From positions 1-9,922 of the forward strand of contig DAOTTY010000009.1 in NCBI GenBank assembly GCA_034437575.1: DNA of 9,922 nucleotides, given 5' to 3'. The notes below the pieces were generated by a model. The model was not told where the DNA came from. It was given only the letters and a program-made list of their open reading frames with translations, and did no database searches. The position numbers were made by a program, and so were the translations under genes. Below are positions 1 to 6,109 of the stretch, piece by piece; position 1 is the stretch's first letter; every line of letters starts with the position of its first letter. Source of the DNA: DAOTTY01 sp034437575. GTDB taxonomy: Bacteria > Chloroflexota > Anaerolineae > Aggregatilineales > Phototrophicaceae.

Positions 1-206
1 CCACTGTTTTTCGACAGGTCGAACGTCAACTCAAACGGGGAGCCGCTGGGGGTGTCCACGGTGACCATTTGCGCCACCCACGCATCTTTGCCGTTGGTGT
101 TGTTGCGGCGCATCTGCAAGGCGGGGTTGCTGCCCGCTGTGGTCAGGTTAGCCAGGTTGTTGCTGTTGCTGAACCAGTTGTTCGCGTTGTTGTTGAAGTT
201 GCCGTT
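1..206 (-). repeat. Second copy (partial) of 495-bp coding repeat in the protease
   Basis: Bases 1-206 match 496-701 at an offset of exactly 495 bases (165 codons), with only four differences (3/498, 113/608, 168/663, 203/698). Two are silent; the others change Met to Val and Gly to Ser between copies. Similarity fades after about base 217. The window edge cuts this copy, so the total number of copies is unknown. Confidence 0.95.
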
Positions 207-2123
207 CAGCAGCAGGTTGGTGTTTTCCGGCGTGGGCTGCTCACAGTCGTTACTGGTGAAGCTGGCCCCCGGCAGGTAGCGCAGTCTGGCGTTATCAACG
301 GAAATCGTGGTGCTGGTGTCACTGTCAGTAAGGGATACGCGCACCTGTACCCCCGCCCACTTGGCCGAACTGACCGCCCGCAGCGTGTAAGTCTCCATCG
401 ACTGGGAGACGGTCACCCGACAAACGATGCTCGGCTCAGCGTTTTTATTGTTGGCTTTCAGGCCGCGCAGCACAATCTCGACCTGCTTGGCGGTGCCGCT
501 GTTTTTCGACAGGTCGAACGTCAACTCAAACGGGGAGCCGCTGGGGGTGTCCACGGTGACCATTTGCGCCACCCACGCATCTTTGCCGTTGGTGTTGTTG
601 CGGCGCACCTGCAAGGCGGGGTTGCTGCCCGCTGTGGTCAGGTTAGCCAGGTTGTTGCTGTTACTGAACCAGTTGTTCGCGTTGTTGTTGAAGTTGCTGT
701 TGGTGAGCAGATTTTCATTGGCGGGGGGCAAGGCCGCAGCCACTATGTTGTTGATGTCTTCTTCGGTTTCCCATAGCAGGACTGGCTCGGTTAGCACAGG
801 CTGGCCGCTGGCCAGTTGCAGGGCGGCTACCGCTGCCGCGTAAGGCGAAGCAAAGCTGGTGCCGCTGATGAAGCGATAGCCATCGTTCAGATGCAGTGTG
901 TAAATACTGCCGCCCGGTGCGTATATATCTACGCCGGGGCCGGTGTTGCTGAAACCACTGATGTCCTGGTTAGAATCGACTGAACCGACGGACACCACAT
1001 AGGGATACGCCGCTGGATACAGAATATCCTGTGAAGCACCGTTCCCGGCGGCAGCGATGACCACGACCCCGTTGGCCTCGGCGTAGTCAACTGCGGCTTC
1101 CATCAGGCTAGATGGGAACGGACCGCCCAGGGACAGGTTAATGATGTCTGCGTTGCGGTCAACGGCGTCGTAGATGCCGTTGATAACGCCGCTGTAGGTG
1201 CCGTTGCCGTTGGCGTCCAGCACGCGGATAGGAATAATCATGGTGTTGGGGGCCGCACCCGCAATACCCATGCCGTTGCTGCCGATAGCTGCAATTACAC
1301 CGGCCACACCGCACCCATGCCCGTTGCCGTCATCGGGGTTGTTGTCGTTAGATATAAAGTCGTAGCCGTTGAGCATCCGCCCGGCGAGTTCCGGGTGGTT
1401 GAGGCACACACCGGAGTCGATGACGGCCACGCGAATCGTTTCAGGGTTGCTGGGCAGGTCGCTCCAGCGGCTGGCAAACCCAATCGCCGGGAGTGCCCAC
1501 TGACGAAAATAGTCCGGGTCGGTGGGGGGGATGTAAATGTCCTGCTGTGCTTGCACGTAGTAGTCGGGTTCGCTTTGGGCAATGATCGGGTTAGCGCTGA
1601 CGACGCTGGTATCCGCCACGTTGACGACAACCGCATCCGCCTGTTCGATTTCCTGCTCAACTGTCGCCCCGATAGACACCAGATACTCTGCCCGCTGCTG
1701 CGGGGTAGTGCCCTCATTAAAGCGGATCATCAGCGTGTTTTCGACGGGTTGGGCCAGGTCTTCCTCAGTCAGTTGGACCGGGGTCGCTGAGGGCACCGTC
1801 GTCGCTGTTGCTGTAGCCGGGATTGCCGTCTGGGTGGCGGTGGGCTGCACCGTGTTGGTGATGGTGCTGCTAGGCTGTGCTGCTGGCACCGCCGTGTCCG
1901 CCTCAGTTGGGGGCAGGACGGGGGTGTCGGTAGGTGGCTGGGTGGGTGGAATGGCGGTATTGGTGGGCTGCTGCTGAGCGACTGCCGTTGCAGGTAGTCG
2001 GAACTCCGTCGGCAGCACTTGCGGTTGTGCGGCTCGCTGAACGACCTGCCATCCGCCGCCGGTGAGCAAAGCCGCACCGACCACGACACTTACGATAGTC
2101 AAAATCAGATGTTTGCGTGACAT
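1..2123 (-). CDS. Exported subtilisin-like serine protease (S8) with repeated C-terminal modules, 3' end missing
   Basis: This is a secreted or surface-anchored S8 endopeptidase; 707 codons are visible and the gene continues past base 1. The layout is an N-terminal hydrophobic signal or anchor (residues ~6-24), a Pro/Thr/Gln-rich linker (~34-118), a fervidolysin-like prodomain (~122-200), and a catalytic domain (~205-450). The catalytic triad is Asp236 (VIDSG), His269 (GHGCGVAG) and Ser423 (GTSFASP), with oxyanion Asn361 (AAGN). The usual HGT is HGC here, and Cys240 and Cys271 sit near the active-site Asp and His. From ~469 come Asn-rich modules that resemble jelly-roll carbohydrate-binding or adhesion domains (inferred), with a period of 165 residues. 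The ATG at 2123 is preceded by AAGGG about 4 bases away and gives a full signal sequence. It is transcribed after the PP2C gene but has a 135-base gap with its own promoter candidate. Protease identity is certain; substrate is unknown. Confidence 0.95.
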   Translation of the reverse strand, partial: MSRKHLILTIVSVVVGAALLTGGGWQVVQRAAQPQVLPTEFRLPATAVAQQQPTNTAIPPTQPPTDTPVLPPTEADTAVPAAQPSSTITNTVQPTATQTAIPATATATTVPSATPVQLTEEDLAQPVENTLMIRFNEGTTPQQRAEYLVSIGATVEQEIEQADAVVVNVADTSVVSANPIIAQSEPDYYVQAQQDIYIPPTDPDYFRQWALPAIGFASRWSDLPSNPETIRVAVIDSGVCLNHPELAGRMLNGYDFISNDNNPDDGNGHGCGVAGVIAAIGSNGMGIAGAAPNTMIIPIRVLDANGNGTYSGVINGIYDAVDRNADIINLSLGGPFPSSLMEAAVDYAEANGVVVIAAAGNGASQDILYPAAYPYVVSVGSVDSNQDISGFSNTGPGVDIYAPGGSIYTLHLNDGYRFISGTSFASPYAAAVAALQLASGQPVLTEPVLLWETEEDINNIVAAALPPANENLLTNSNFNNNANNWFSNSNNLANLTTAGSNPALQVRRNNTNGKDAWVAQMVTVDTPSGSPFELTFDLSKNSGTAKQVEIVLRGLKANNKNAEPSIVCRVTVSQSMETYTLRAVSSAKWAGVQVRVSLTDSDTSTTISVDNARLRYLPGASFTSNDCEQPTPENTNLLLNGNFNNNANNWFSNSNNLANLTTAGSNPALQMRRNNTNGKDAWVAQMVTVDTPSGSPFELTFDLSKNS
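207..719 (-). repeat. First complete 165-residue C-terminal module of the protease
   Basis: The unit runs from about Asn469 to Glu633 of the protease. It begins NENLLTNSNFNNN, passes through conserved stretches such as FELTFDLSKNSG, and ends with VDNARLRYLPGASF and a short Pro/Thr linker. The pattern (NLL-N-NF at the start, W midway, beta-strand-like middle, VDNARL at the end) is that of a beta-sandwich module such as CBM4/9-like or PPC-like domains; that is inferred from the motif style, not from a search. Its first 69 codons recur almost unchanged in the next copy. Confidence 0.75.
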
Positions 2124-2171
2124 AGAACCCTTAACCCCATTAACCCTAGCGCAATGCTCTCTACATTCATG

Positions 2172-2180
2172 ATTCTATCA
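2172..2180 (-). promoter_or_regulatory. Candidate extended -10 promoter of the protease
   Basis: On the minus strand TGATAGAAT fits an extended -10 element (TGnTATAAT with one mismatch in the hexamer). It would start transcription near 2165 and give a leader of about 40 bases before the ATG at 2123. No convincing -35 is present, which is acceptable for an extended -10. The leader carries a GGGTTAA motif twice, 9 bases apart (2131-2146), just before the ribosome site. Confidence 0.4.
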
Positions 2181-2245
2181 CAACGGCACGAAGATTCGGG
2201 ACTATTTTACGATTTCATTACGTGCTGCAACACAACATAGACCAA

Positions 2246-2267
2246 CCTGTAACTATGCTCATACAGG
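2246..2267 (-). terminator. Small hairpin across the PP2C stop codon
   Basis: CCTGTA at 2246-2251 and TACAGG at 2262-2267 form a perfect 6-bp inverted repeat with a 10-base loop that includes part of the PP2C stop region. There is no T-run, so it is at best a weak terminator or an RNA-processing site between PP2C and the protease. Confidence 0.25.
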
Positions 2268-3227
2268 CCGCAACAGCACCCACAGCGCCAGCAGCAGCCC
2301 AATCGCCAGGATAACCAGCGGGATGATATACAGGGCGCGTTCACCCTGTGACAGCGGGATAGACTGGGTGTGGCGTTTGATGTCGGGTTCGGGGATGGGT
2401 TCGGGGGCGTCGATTTGAAACTTGCCGGTGATAAGCAGGCCCTTTGTCGGGCTGCCGTCTGTGGTGAGGATGGGGTCGCGCTCTAACTGTTGGATGTGCT
2501 TGACCGCGCTGGCCGCGTCCTGGCACGGGGACATAACATGCACCGCTGCCGCTGTGATGTTGTCCATGCCCCCGGCGCGGTTGGCTTCCGCCACAATAGT
2601 AGCGACGGCGGCGGCGGGTTCGCTGTTCAGGATGATGCGCTCTAGCTGTTTGTCCTTCAGGTAATTGGTTACGCCGTCAGTGACCAGCAGCAGGGTGCCA
2701 TGCAGCAGCGCTGGCAGCCGGATCACATCGGGCTGCACCGATGGCTTGAGGCCCACAGCCCGGTTCAGCTTGGATTTGGTGCGGCCTTTTTCGCGCACGT
2801 TGACGGTATGATCTTCCGTGAGCGGGCTAATGCCGGAGCGGGTAATCCAGTAGGCGCGGCTGTCGCCCACATGCGCCACGATTAAATCTGTGCCGTGAAA
2901 GACCGCCGCCACCACTGTTGACGCGCTTTTGCCGCTAAACTGCTGGAAGACGGTCTGGTTAGCCAGGTGGATGCCTTCGGTAAGCCGCGCTTCGATAGTG
3001 GCGGCCTTTGACTTGTAATACTGTTCCATGAGCAGGGTAACGGTGATGTAGCTGGTATTCAGGCCGCCTTTCATGCCGCCCACGCCGTCCGCAATCACAA
3101 AGATGGCCCCAAACTGCTGACGCAGCCCGTTGTTGGTGGGGTAGAGGTAGTTCACACTGTCTTCGTTGCGGGTGCGGTGCAGCCCGCGATGGGTGGCGAG
3201 GGCGGGTTGTAAACACCAGGATGTCAT
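2259..3227 (-). CDS. PP2C-family Ser/Thr protein phosphatase with C-terminal membrane anchor
   Basis: A 322-residue metal-dependent phosphatase that removes phosphate from Ser/Thr of proteins phosphorylated by bacterial Hanks-type kinases. PP2C motifs appear in order: R20-NED23, the metal-binding ADGVGG at 46-51 (Asp47), GDSRAY at 121-126, LTEDHT at 136-141, LLVTDGV with Asp184, and DNIT with Asp222. After the catalytic domain (~8-235) a polar, Pro-rich linker leads to one transmembrane helix (~299-319) ending in RPV, so the enzyme is a tail-anchored membrane protein with a cytoplasmic catalytic domain. No partner kinase or FHA protein lies in this window. The ATG at 3227 fits the family N terminus (short strand, then RTRNED); a CAGGA lies 12 bases upstream, rather far. 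It has its own promoter candidate after the XRE gene. Substrate is unknown. Confidence 0.93.
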   Translation of the reverse strand: MTSWCLQPALATHRGLHRTRNEDSVNYLYPTNNGLRQQFGAIFVIADGVGGMKGGLNTSYITVTLLMEQYYKSKAATIEARLTEGIHLANQTVFQQFSGKSASTVVAAVFHGTDLIVAHVGDSRAYWITRSGISPLTEDHTVNVREKGRTKSKLNRAVGLKPSVQPDVIRLPALLHGTLLLVTDGVTNYLKDKQLERIILNSEPAAAVATIVAEANRAGGMDNITAAAVHVMSPCQDAASAVKHIQQLERDPILTTDGSPTKGLLITGKFQIDAPEPIPEPDIKRHTQSIPLSQGERALYIIPLVILAIGLLLALWVLLRPV

Positions 3228-3260
3228 GTGGGGTTGGGTTCCTGACCGACGAACAATTCA

Positions 3261-3289
3261 GTTATATAGCGTCATAGGCGTGCTTGCAA
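3261..3289 (-). promoter_or_regulatory. Sigma70-like promoter of the PP2C gene, overlapping a palindrome
   Basis: On the minus strand TTGCAA (3289-3284) and TATAAC (3266-3261) are separated by exactly 17 bases. Transcription would start near 3254, giving a leader of about 27 bases to the ATG at 3227. The -35 lies inside the perfect palindrome GCTTGCAAGC (3282-3291), which sits 3 bases past the XRE stop codon, so a dimeric repressor such as the neighbouring XRE protein could act there (inference). Confidence 0.55.
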
Positions 3290-3294
3290 GCGCA

Positions 3295-3678
3295 TTATGG
3301 CGGTGTGGGGGAATCGTCGTTTTTGTCGTCGTCCTGGGGGAACCACACATCCCACACGCGCTTGAGTCCTTCTACGAGCCGCTGCTGGAAGGCTTCGTCG
3401 CGCCCGCGGGTGAGGTCTATCAGTTCCACCTGCCAGCGGGTGAGGGCGGGCTGTTGATCGGTAGCGGGGGTGGGGTTGTCCGTCAGGCCCAGCAGATAGT
3501 CTGTGCTGGTGTTGAGCAATTTGGCAATGGCAACCAGTGTTTCTGGCGTCGGGTTCATCTGATTGTTTTCGTAACGCGAAATTTGGTTCTGGCTGAGGTT
3601 CAGCCGATCTGCCAGCGCCTTCTGGCTGTAGCCGCTGGTTTTACGAAGTTGAACGATGCGATCACCACGCAGGGACAT
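3295..3678 (-). CDS. XRE-family helix-turn-helix transcriptional regulator
   Basis: A small DNA-binding protein of 127 residues from the ATG at 3678. The Cro/C1-type HTH spans ~8-65: the scaffold helix (IVQLRKTSGYS), helix two (QKALADRLN), and recognition helix (SQNQISRYEN), closing with the typical DYLLGLTD. The C-terminal half (~75-127) has no recognisable sensor domain and ends in an acidic, Pro-rich tail. The frame is also open to an ATG at 3726, adding 16 residues (143 in all), but that extension is polar and unlike the family, whose members usually start a few residues before the first helix; neither start has a strong ribosome site. A near-perfect palindrome abuts the 3678 start, suggesting autoregulation. 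It is co-directional with PP2C and the protease, but each of those has its own promoter candidate, so its targets are unknown. Confidence 0.88.
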   Translation of the reverse strand: MSLRGDRIVQLRKTSGYSQKALADRLNLSQNQISRYENNQMNPTPETLVAIAKLLNTSTDYLLGLTDNPTPATDQQPALTRWQVELIDLTRGRDEAFQQRLVEGLKRVWDVWFPQDDDKNDDSPTPP

Positions 3679-3691
3679 AGAATCCGATTCT
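3679..3691. promoter_or_regulatory. Palindrome directly upstream of the XRE start (candidate operator)
   Basis: AGAATC-C-GATTCT is a 6+1+6 perfect inverted repeat that touches the ATG at 3678. Odd-centred palindromes of this size are typical of Cro/C1-type operators. If transcription starts further upstream, it would lie in the leader and partly cover the ribosome site; if the upstream ATG at 3726 is used, it is merely coding sequence. Confidence 0.35.
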
Positions 3692-3787
3692 CGGTCATGC
3701 GACACATGTTGTTTGTGTGGGGTCATGGTGGCGGACGCCGCCGATAACCACCCGCCACAATAAAATTCGCAAACGCAGCCAAAAAAA

Positions 3788-3825
3788 TGCGTATTTGATA
3801 TTTACAGGTTACGCAAAAGGCGTAA
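3788..3825. promoter_or_regulatory. Cluster of GCGTA half-sites upstream of the XRE gene
   Basis: An AT-rich island in GC-rich DNA contains TGCGTA (3788-3793), TACGCA (3810-3815) and GCGTAA (3820-3825). Two inverted repeats result: TGCGTA/TACGCA with 16 bases between, and TTACGC-AAAAG-GCGTAA (3809-3825), which is perfect. The position, about 85-150 bases upstream of the XRE reading frame, fits a promoter with a regulator site. I see no confident -10/-35 pair. Confidence 0.4.
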
Positions 3826-3983
3826 ATTAACCCACGTAGGCTAAACACTGCACCCAGGGCCACAACCCAAGAGGGGCAGCCCCAGCACGGGCCACCCCTC
3901 GGCAGTACGGTTCCCTGCGGCAGCAGATGCACCGCAGTATAGGGCAGGCCAGCGGAAAAGTTTAGGTCGTGTTTTGCCGCCGG

Positions 3984-3995
3984 GCGTCATGACGC
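3984..3995. promoter_or_regulatory. 12-bp perfect palindrome GCGTCATGACGC
   Basis: A perfect dyad with no central gap, lying alone in the gap between the glycosyltransferase and XRE genes. TGACG-type dyads of this kind are bound by dimeric regulators in several families, but nothing here identifies a binder. It could be chance in a GC-rich region. Confidence 0.25.
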
Positions 3996-4030
3996 ACCAC
4001 TTTAAGCGCATATCGGGTTTACCCGGACTG

Positions 4031-4057
4031 AAACCCCACTGGCAGCCTGTGGGGTTT
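4031..4057 (-). terminator. Hairpin after the glycosyltransferase gene
   Basis: AAACCCCAC (4031-4039) and GTGGGGTTT (4049-4057) are perfect 9-bp arms around a 9-base loop, beginning 3 bases past the TAG stop at 4061-4063. On the minus strand the stem ends GTGGGGTTT and is followed by C, so the T-tract is only three bases and part of the stem. It is likely a terminator or 3'-end stabiliser. Confidence 0.6.
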
Positions 4058-4060
4058 GCT

Positions 4061-5113
4061 CTATTCCGCCAGTGACGCCGCCAGGATCGCCTCAAAGCGT
4101 GCCGCTGCCTGGGTCACATCCGGCATGGACGCAGCGTAGGCCAAGCCGCGCCGCACACGTTCCGCCCACACACCTTCATTAGATAGCAGCCGCACTACCG
4201 CATCTGCCACCGCCGCCGCTGAGGGTTCCGCCAGTGTGGTGATTGCATCTGTACCGTAATGCACCCGGTTGATGCGCGTAGCCAACTCGACAACGGGCAG
4301 GCCGCACGCCATCATCTCTAGCGGCATCCGTGACGGGTTGGACATCGAAAACACCACGCCCACATCCGCGCTGTGATACAGGTCAACCAATTCGTCCAGA
4401 TCGACAATCAGGCCCCGGTTCACATGCGGGAAGGGCACCGCCGCCCTGTCGATTGCCGCACTGCCAAACAACACGATTTCCACATCCGGCAGTTGCTCAC
4501 GAACGCGGGCCAGCGCTTCGATGCCGAGAGCATAACGGCGGCGGGTTTTTTCCGGCTGGGCAAGGAAGACCACCCGCTTTGTGTCGCGCTCAGGGTTGGG
4601 GATGTGGCGGTAGCGCTCACGGTTGAGCGGCATATCCATGTAGGCGGCGTCCGCAGCGTAGTCCTGGGTGAGTTTGTGCGCCAGCCACGGCCCGACGGTG
4701 ATGTGCGCCAAGCCGAAGGTGTAGGTTGCTTCGGCGCGTTCATAGCCCGCCACACTGTTATGAAACAGCGGCTCAAAATCCTGCACGAAATAGGCCCCGC
4801 GCCGCGCCCCCCGCAAATTGTCACGGACGGTGTAGGCGGTTTCCCAGTATGTCGCAATCAGCACATCACACGGCGCAAAGCTGTGATGACCCAACCGCAG
4901 CCCAACATCCGTTGGGAAGAAGTGACGGGCAAGGAAGCCGCGCAAAGCGGTTTCATCGGTGAAGGTTTTATCATCGCGCACATGGACGGTGACCATGTGC
5001 CCGCGCCTGTGAAGCTGGTCGGCCATCGTCAGGATCATGCGGTAGCCGCCACTGCCGACAAGCGGCGGCTGGGCTAGAAAAATGAGGTGGAGCGGCGTGG
5101 GGGGGTCAGTCAT
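4061..5113 (-). CDS. GT4-type glycosyltransferase, WsaF-like (rhamnosyltransferase family)
   Basis: A cytoplasmic retaining-type GT-B glycosyltransferase of 350 residues, resembling the WsaF family that adds rhamnose in S-layer or O-glycan synthesis. The N domain opens with a beta strand (LHLIFLAQPP) and the Gly-rich loop GSGGYR (20-25). WsaF-like features are ATYWETAYTVRDN, YFVQDFEPLFH and the AEATYTFGL-ITVGPWLA segment. The C domain begins near VVFLAQPEKTRRRY (a phosphate-binding Arg/Lys cluster) and carries NPSRMPLEMMACGLPVVE (donor-binding, Glu266). Donor and acceptor are not determined. The frame opens at an ATG at 5149 (12 more residues), but I chose 5113 because those residues look non-conserved and a promoter -10 overlaps 5148-5156. 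Neither start has a clear ribosome site. It diverges from the sulfotransferase-like gene. Confidence 0.9.
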   Translation of the reverse strand: MTDPPTPLHLIFLAQPPLVGSGGYRMILTMADQLHRRGHMVTVHVRDDKTFTDETALRGFLARHFFPTDVGLRLGHHSFAPCDVLIATYWETAYTVRDNLRGARRGAYFVQDFEPLFHNSVAGYERAEATYTFGLAHITVGPWLAHKLTQDYAADAAYMDMPLNRERYRHIPNPERDTKRVVFLAQPEKTRRRYALGIEALARVREQLPDVEIVLFGSAAIDRAAVPFPHVNRGLIVDLDELVDLYHSADVGVVFSMSNPSRMPLEMMACGLPVVELATRINRVHYGTDAITTLAEPSAAAVADAVVRLLSNEGVWAERVRRGLAYAASMPDVTQAAARFEAILAASLAE

Positions 5114-5147
5114 GGTTGTGTAAGCATCATCAGTTCGTGCTGTAAGC

Positions 5148-5169
5148 ATGATAGCATGTTTGCTATGAT
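5148..5169. promoter_or_regulatory. Symmetrical divergent promoter / inverted repeat
   Basis: ATAGCA-TGTT-TGCTAT (5151-5166) is a perfect inverted repeat. On each strand its arm creates an extended -10: TGCTATGAT on plus (5161-5169) and TGCTATCAT on minus (5156-5148). Plus transcription would begin near 5176, about 25 bases before the 5201 ATG; minus transcription near 5141, about 28 bases before the 5113 ATG. A protein bound to the dyad would block both genes at once. No -35 is convincing. Confidence 0.5.
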
Positions 5170-5200
5170 TCGCAGCCTATGAACTGGCTCCCACCACTGG

Positions 5201-6109
5201 ATGACAACCCACATTATGCCCCACCCCGCTGAGGTTTACCTGCACGTTGGCCTGCACAAAACCGGCACCTCCACACTGCAAAGCCAGTTTGACGCCTCCC
5301 GGCGGCAGCTCCAGCGGCATGATGTGCTGTACCCCCGGTCACTTTCCGGTGCCACCGCCCACCACGAGATTGCGTGGGCGTTCCTCAAGCCCTGGTGGGC
5401 CAATGCCGACTATGACCCGGCTGCTGTGCTGGGCCATTACCGCAAGACGGTCAACCGGGCGCGGCAGGCGCGGGTGGTACTTTCCAGTGAGGATATAAAT
5501 CTGCTGGCCACAACCCCCGCGCACATCGAAGCGGTGCGGGATGCCTTCGCAGGCCACCCGATCACGGTGGTGGTGTACGTGCGCGATGTGTTTTCGCATA
5601 TGGTGTCGTTGTATACACACGCCCTGGCCGCCAACCGCGAAAAACGTGCCTTTGGGCCGTTCGTCAACCAGAAAAAGCAGGCGAGCAATTACTTGCCGCA
5701 GCTTCGTGGGCTGGCGGCCTGCTTTGGCCGTGAAAACCTGCTCATCCAGCCCTATGAAGGTGACACCGTTGCGTCGTTTTTGCGCCTGCTGCACCTGAAC
5801 ATCGCCCTGCGGCAGCAGGTGGCGCGAGAGAACACCGGGCTGCACCCGTACTTCACACAGGCCGCGCTGATGGTCAACCGCAACCCGGCCCTCAGCGATG
5901 CAGCAAGCAAGGCGATCATTACGGCCATGCGCAAGATAGACCCCACCCCGCCGCCCGTCGATAAGGTGCAGCACTACTGGAAGCCGCCTATCATCGAAGA
6001 ACACCGCAAACGGCTGGATCGCATCCGGGGCAAGCTGCTGGACGAGTTCGGTGTGGATGGTTACGGCGATATTGACGTTGACGCCCTGATGAAAAAGGAT
6101 CGTTCATGA
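5201..6109 (+). CDS. Sulfotransferase-like P-loop protein
   Basis: A 302-residue protein of the sulfotransferase superfamily, which moves sulfate from PAPS to hydroxyl or amino groups, commonly of glycans or lipids. The PAPS 5'-phosphosulfate loop is HVGLHKTGTSTLQ (residues 15-27, Lys20), and the 3'-phosphate site is YVRDVFSHMVSLY (126-138, Arg128 and Ser136). Both sit at the usual spacing. His54-His55 after the first third may supply the catalytic base (inferred). The C-terminal third is charged and includes a polar, helical tail. There is no signal peptide, so it acts in the cytoplasm. The ATG at 5201 is used here; the ATG at 5216 would shorten it by five residues, and neither has a good Shine-Dalgarno site. 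Its stop overlaps the next gene (ATGA). With the oxidoreductase and divergent glycosyltransferase it suggests decoration of a surface glycan. The acceptor is unknown. Confidence 0.85.
   Translation: MTTHIMPHPAEVYLHVGLHKTGTSTLQSQFDASRRQLQRHDVLYPRSLSGATAHHEIAWAFLKPWWANADYDPAAVLGHYRKTVNRARQARVVLSSEDINLLATTPAHIEAVRDAFAGHPITVVVYVRDVFSHMVSLYTHALAANREKRAFGPFVNQKKQASNYLPQLRGLAACFGRENLLIQPYEGDTVASFLRLLHLNIALRQQVARENTGLHPYFTQAALMVNRNPALSDAASKAIITAMRKIDPTPPPVDKVQHYWKPPIIEEHRKRLDRIRGKLLDEFGVDGYGDIDVDALMKKDRS

Larger units (their letters stand above)
3727..4060. other. Intergenic region between glycosyltransferase and XRE gene
   Basis: This 334-base stretch (380 bases if XRE starts at 3678) has no gene I can support. 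From the XRE side it holds an AT-rich island with GCGTA half-sites (3788-3825), a GC-rich segment with GAGGGG/CCCCTC arms (3871-3876 and 3895-3900), the 12-bp perfect palindrome GCGTCATGACGC (3984-3995), and a strong hairpin right after the glycosyltransferase stop (4031-4057). An open frame on the minus strand at 3841-4095 has no coding character. A small RNA cannot be excluded. Confidence 0.6.

Noticed and set aside
1..701. Repeat spacing considered as CRISPR or mobile-element repeat
   Set aside because: Two copies of a 495-base in-frame unit that encode protein modules; no short repeat-spacer pattern, no transposase.
69..843. Long plus-strand open frames over the protease repeats
   Set aside because: They are antisense to a protease frame with a full catalytic triad and repeat only because the DNA below them repeats; no family features.
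2126..2146. TTAACCC repeats that look telomere-like
   Set aside because: Only two or three imperfect copies in a bacterial leader; treated as leader sequence.
3727..4060. tRNA or riboswitch in the gap
   Set aside because: I saw no cloverleaf, TPsiC-like arm or known riboswitch core by eye.
3841..4095. 84-codon minus-strand frame past the glycosyltransferase end
   Set aside because: Overlaps the glycosyltransferase 3' end and the hairpin; composition is Arg/Trp/Gly/Pro noise with no ribosome site.
4373..5077. 234-codon plus-strand frame opposite the glycosyltransferase
   Set aside because: Antisense shadow; the minus strand has clear GT4 motifs over the same bases.
5339..6004. 221-codon minus-strand frame opposite the sulfotransferase-like gene
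   Set aside because: Antisense shadow of a frame with both PAPS-binding motifs.
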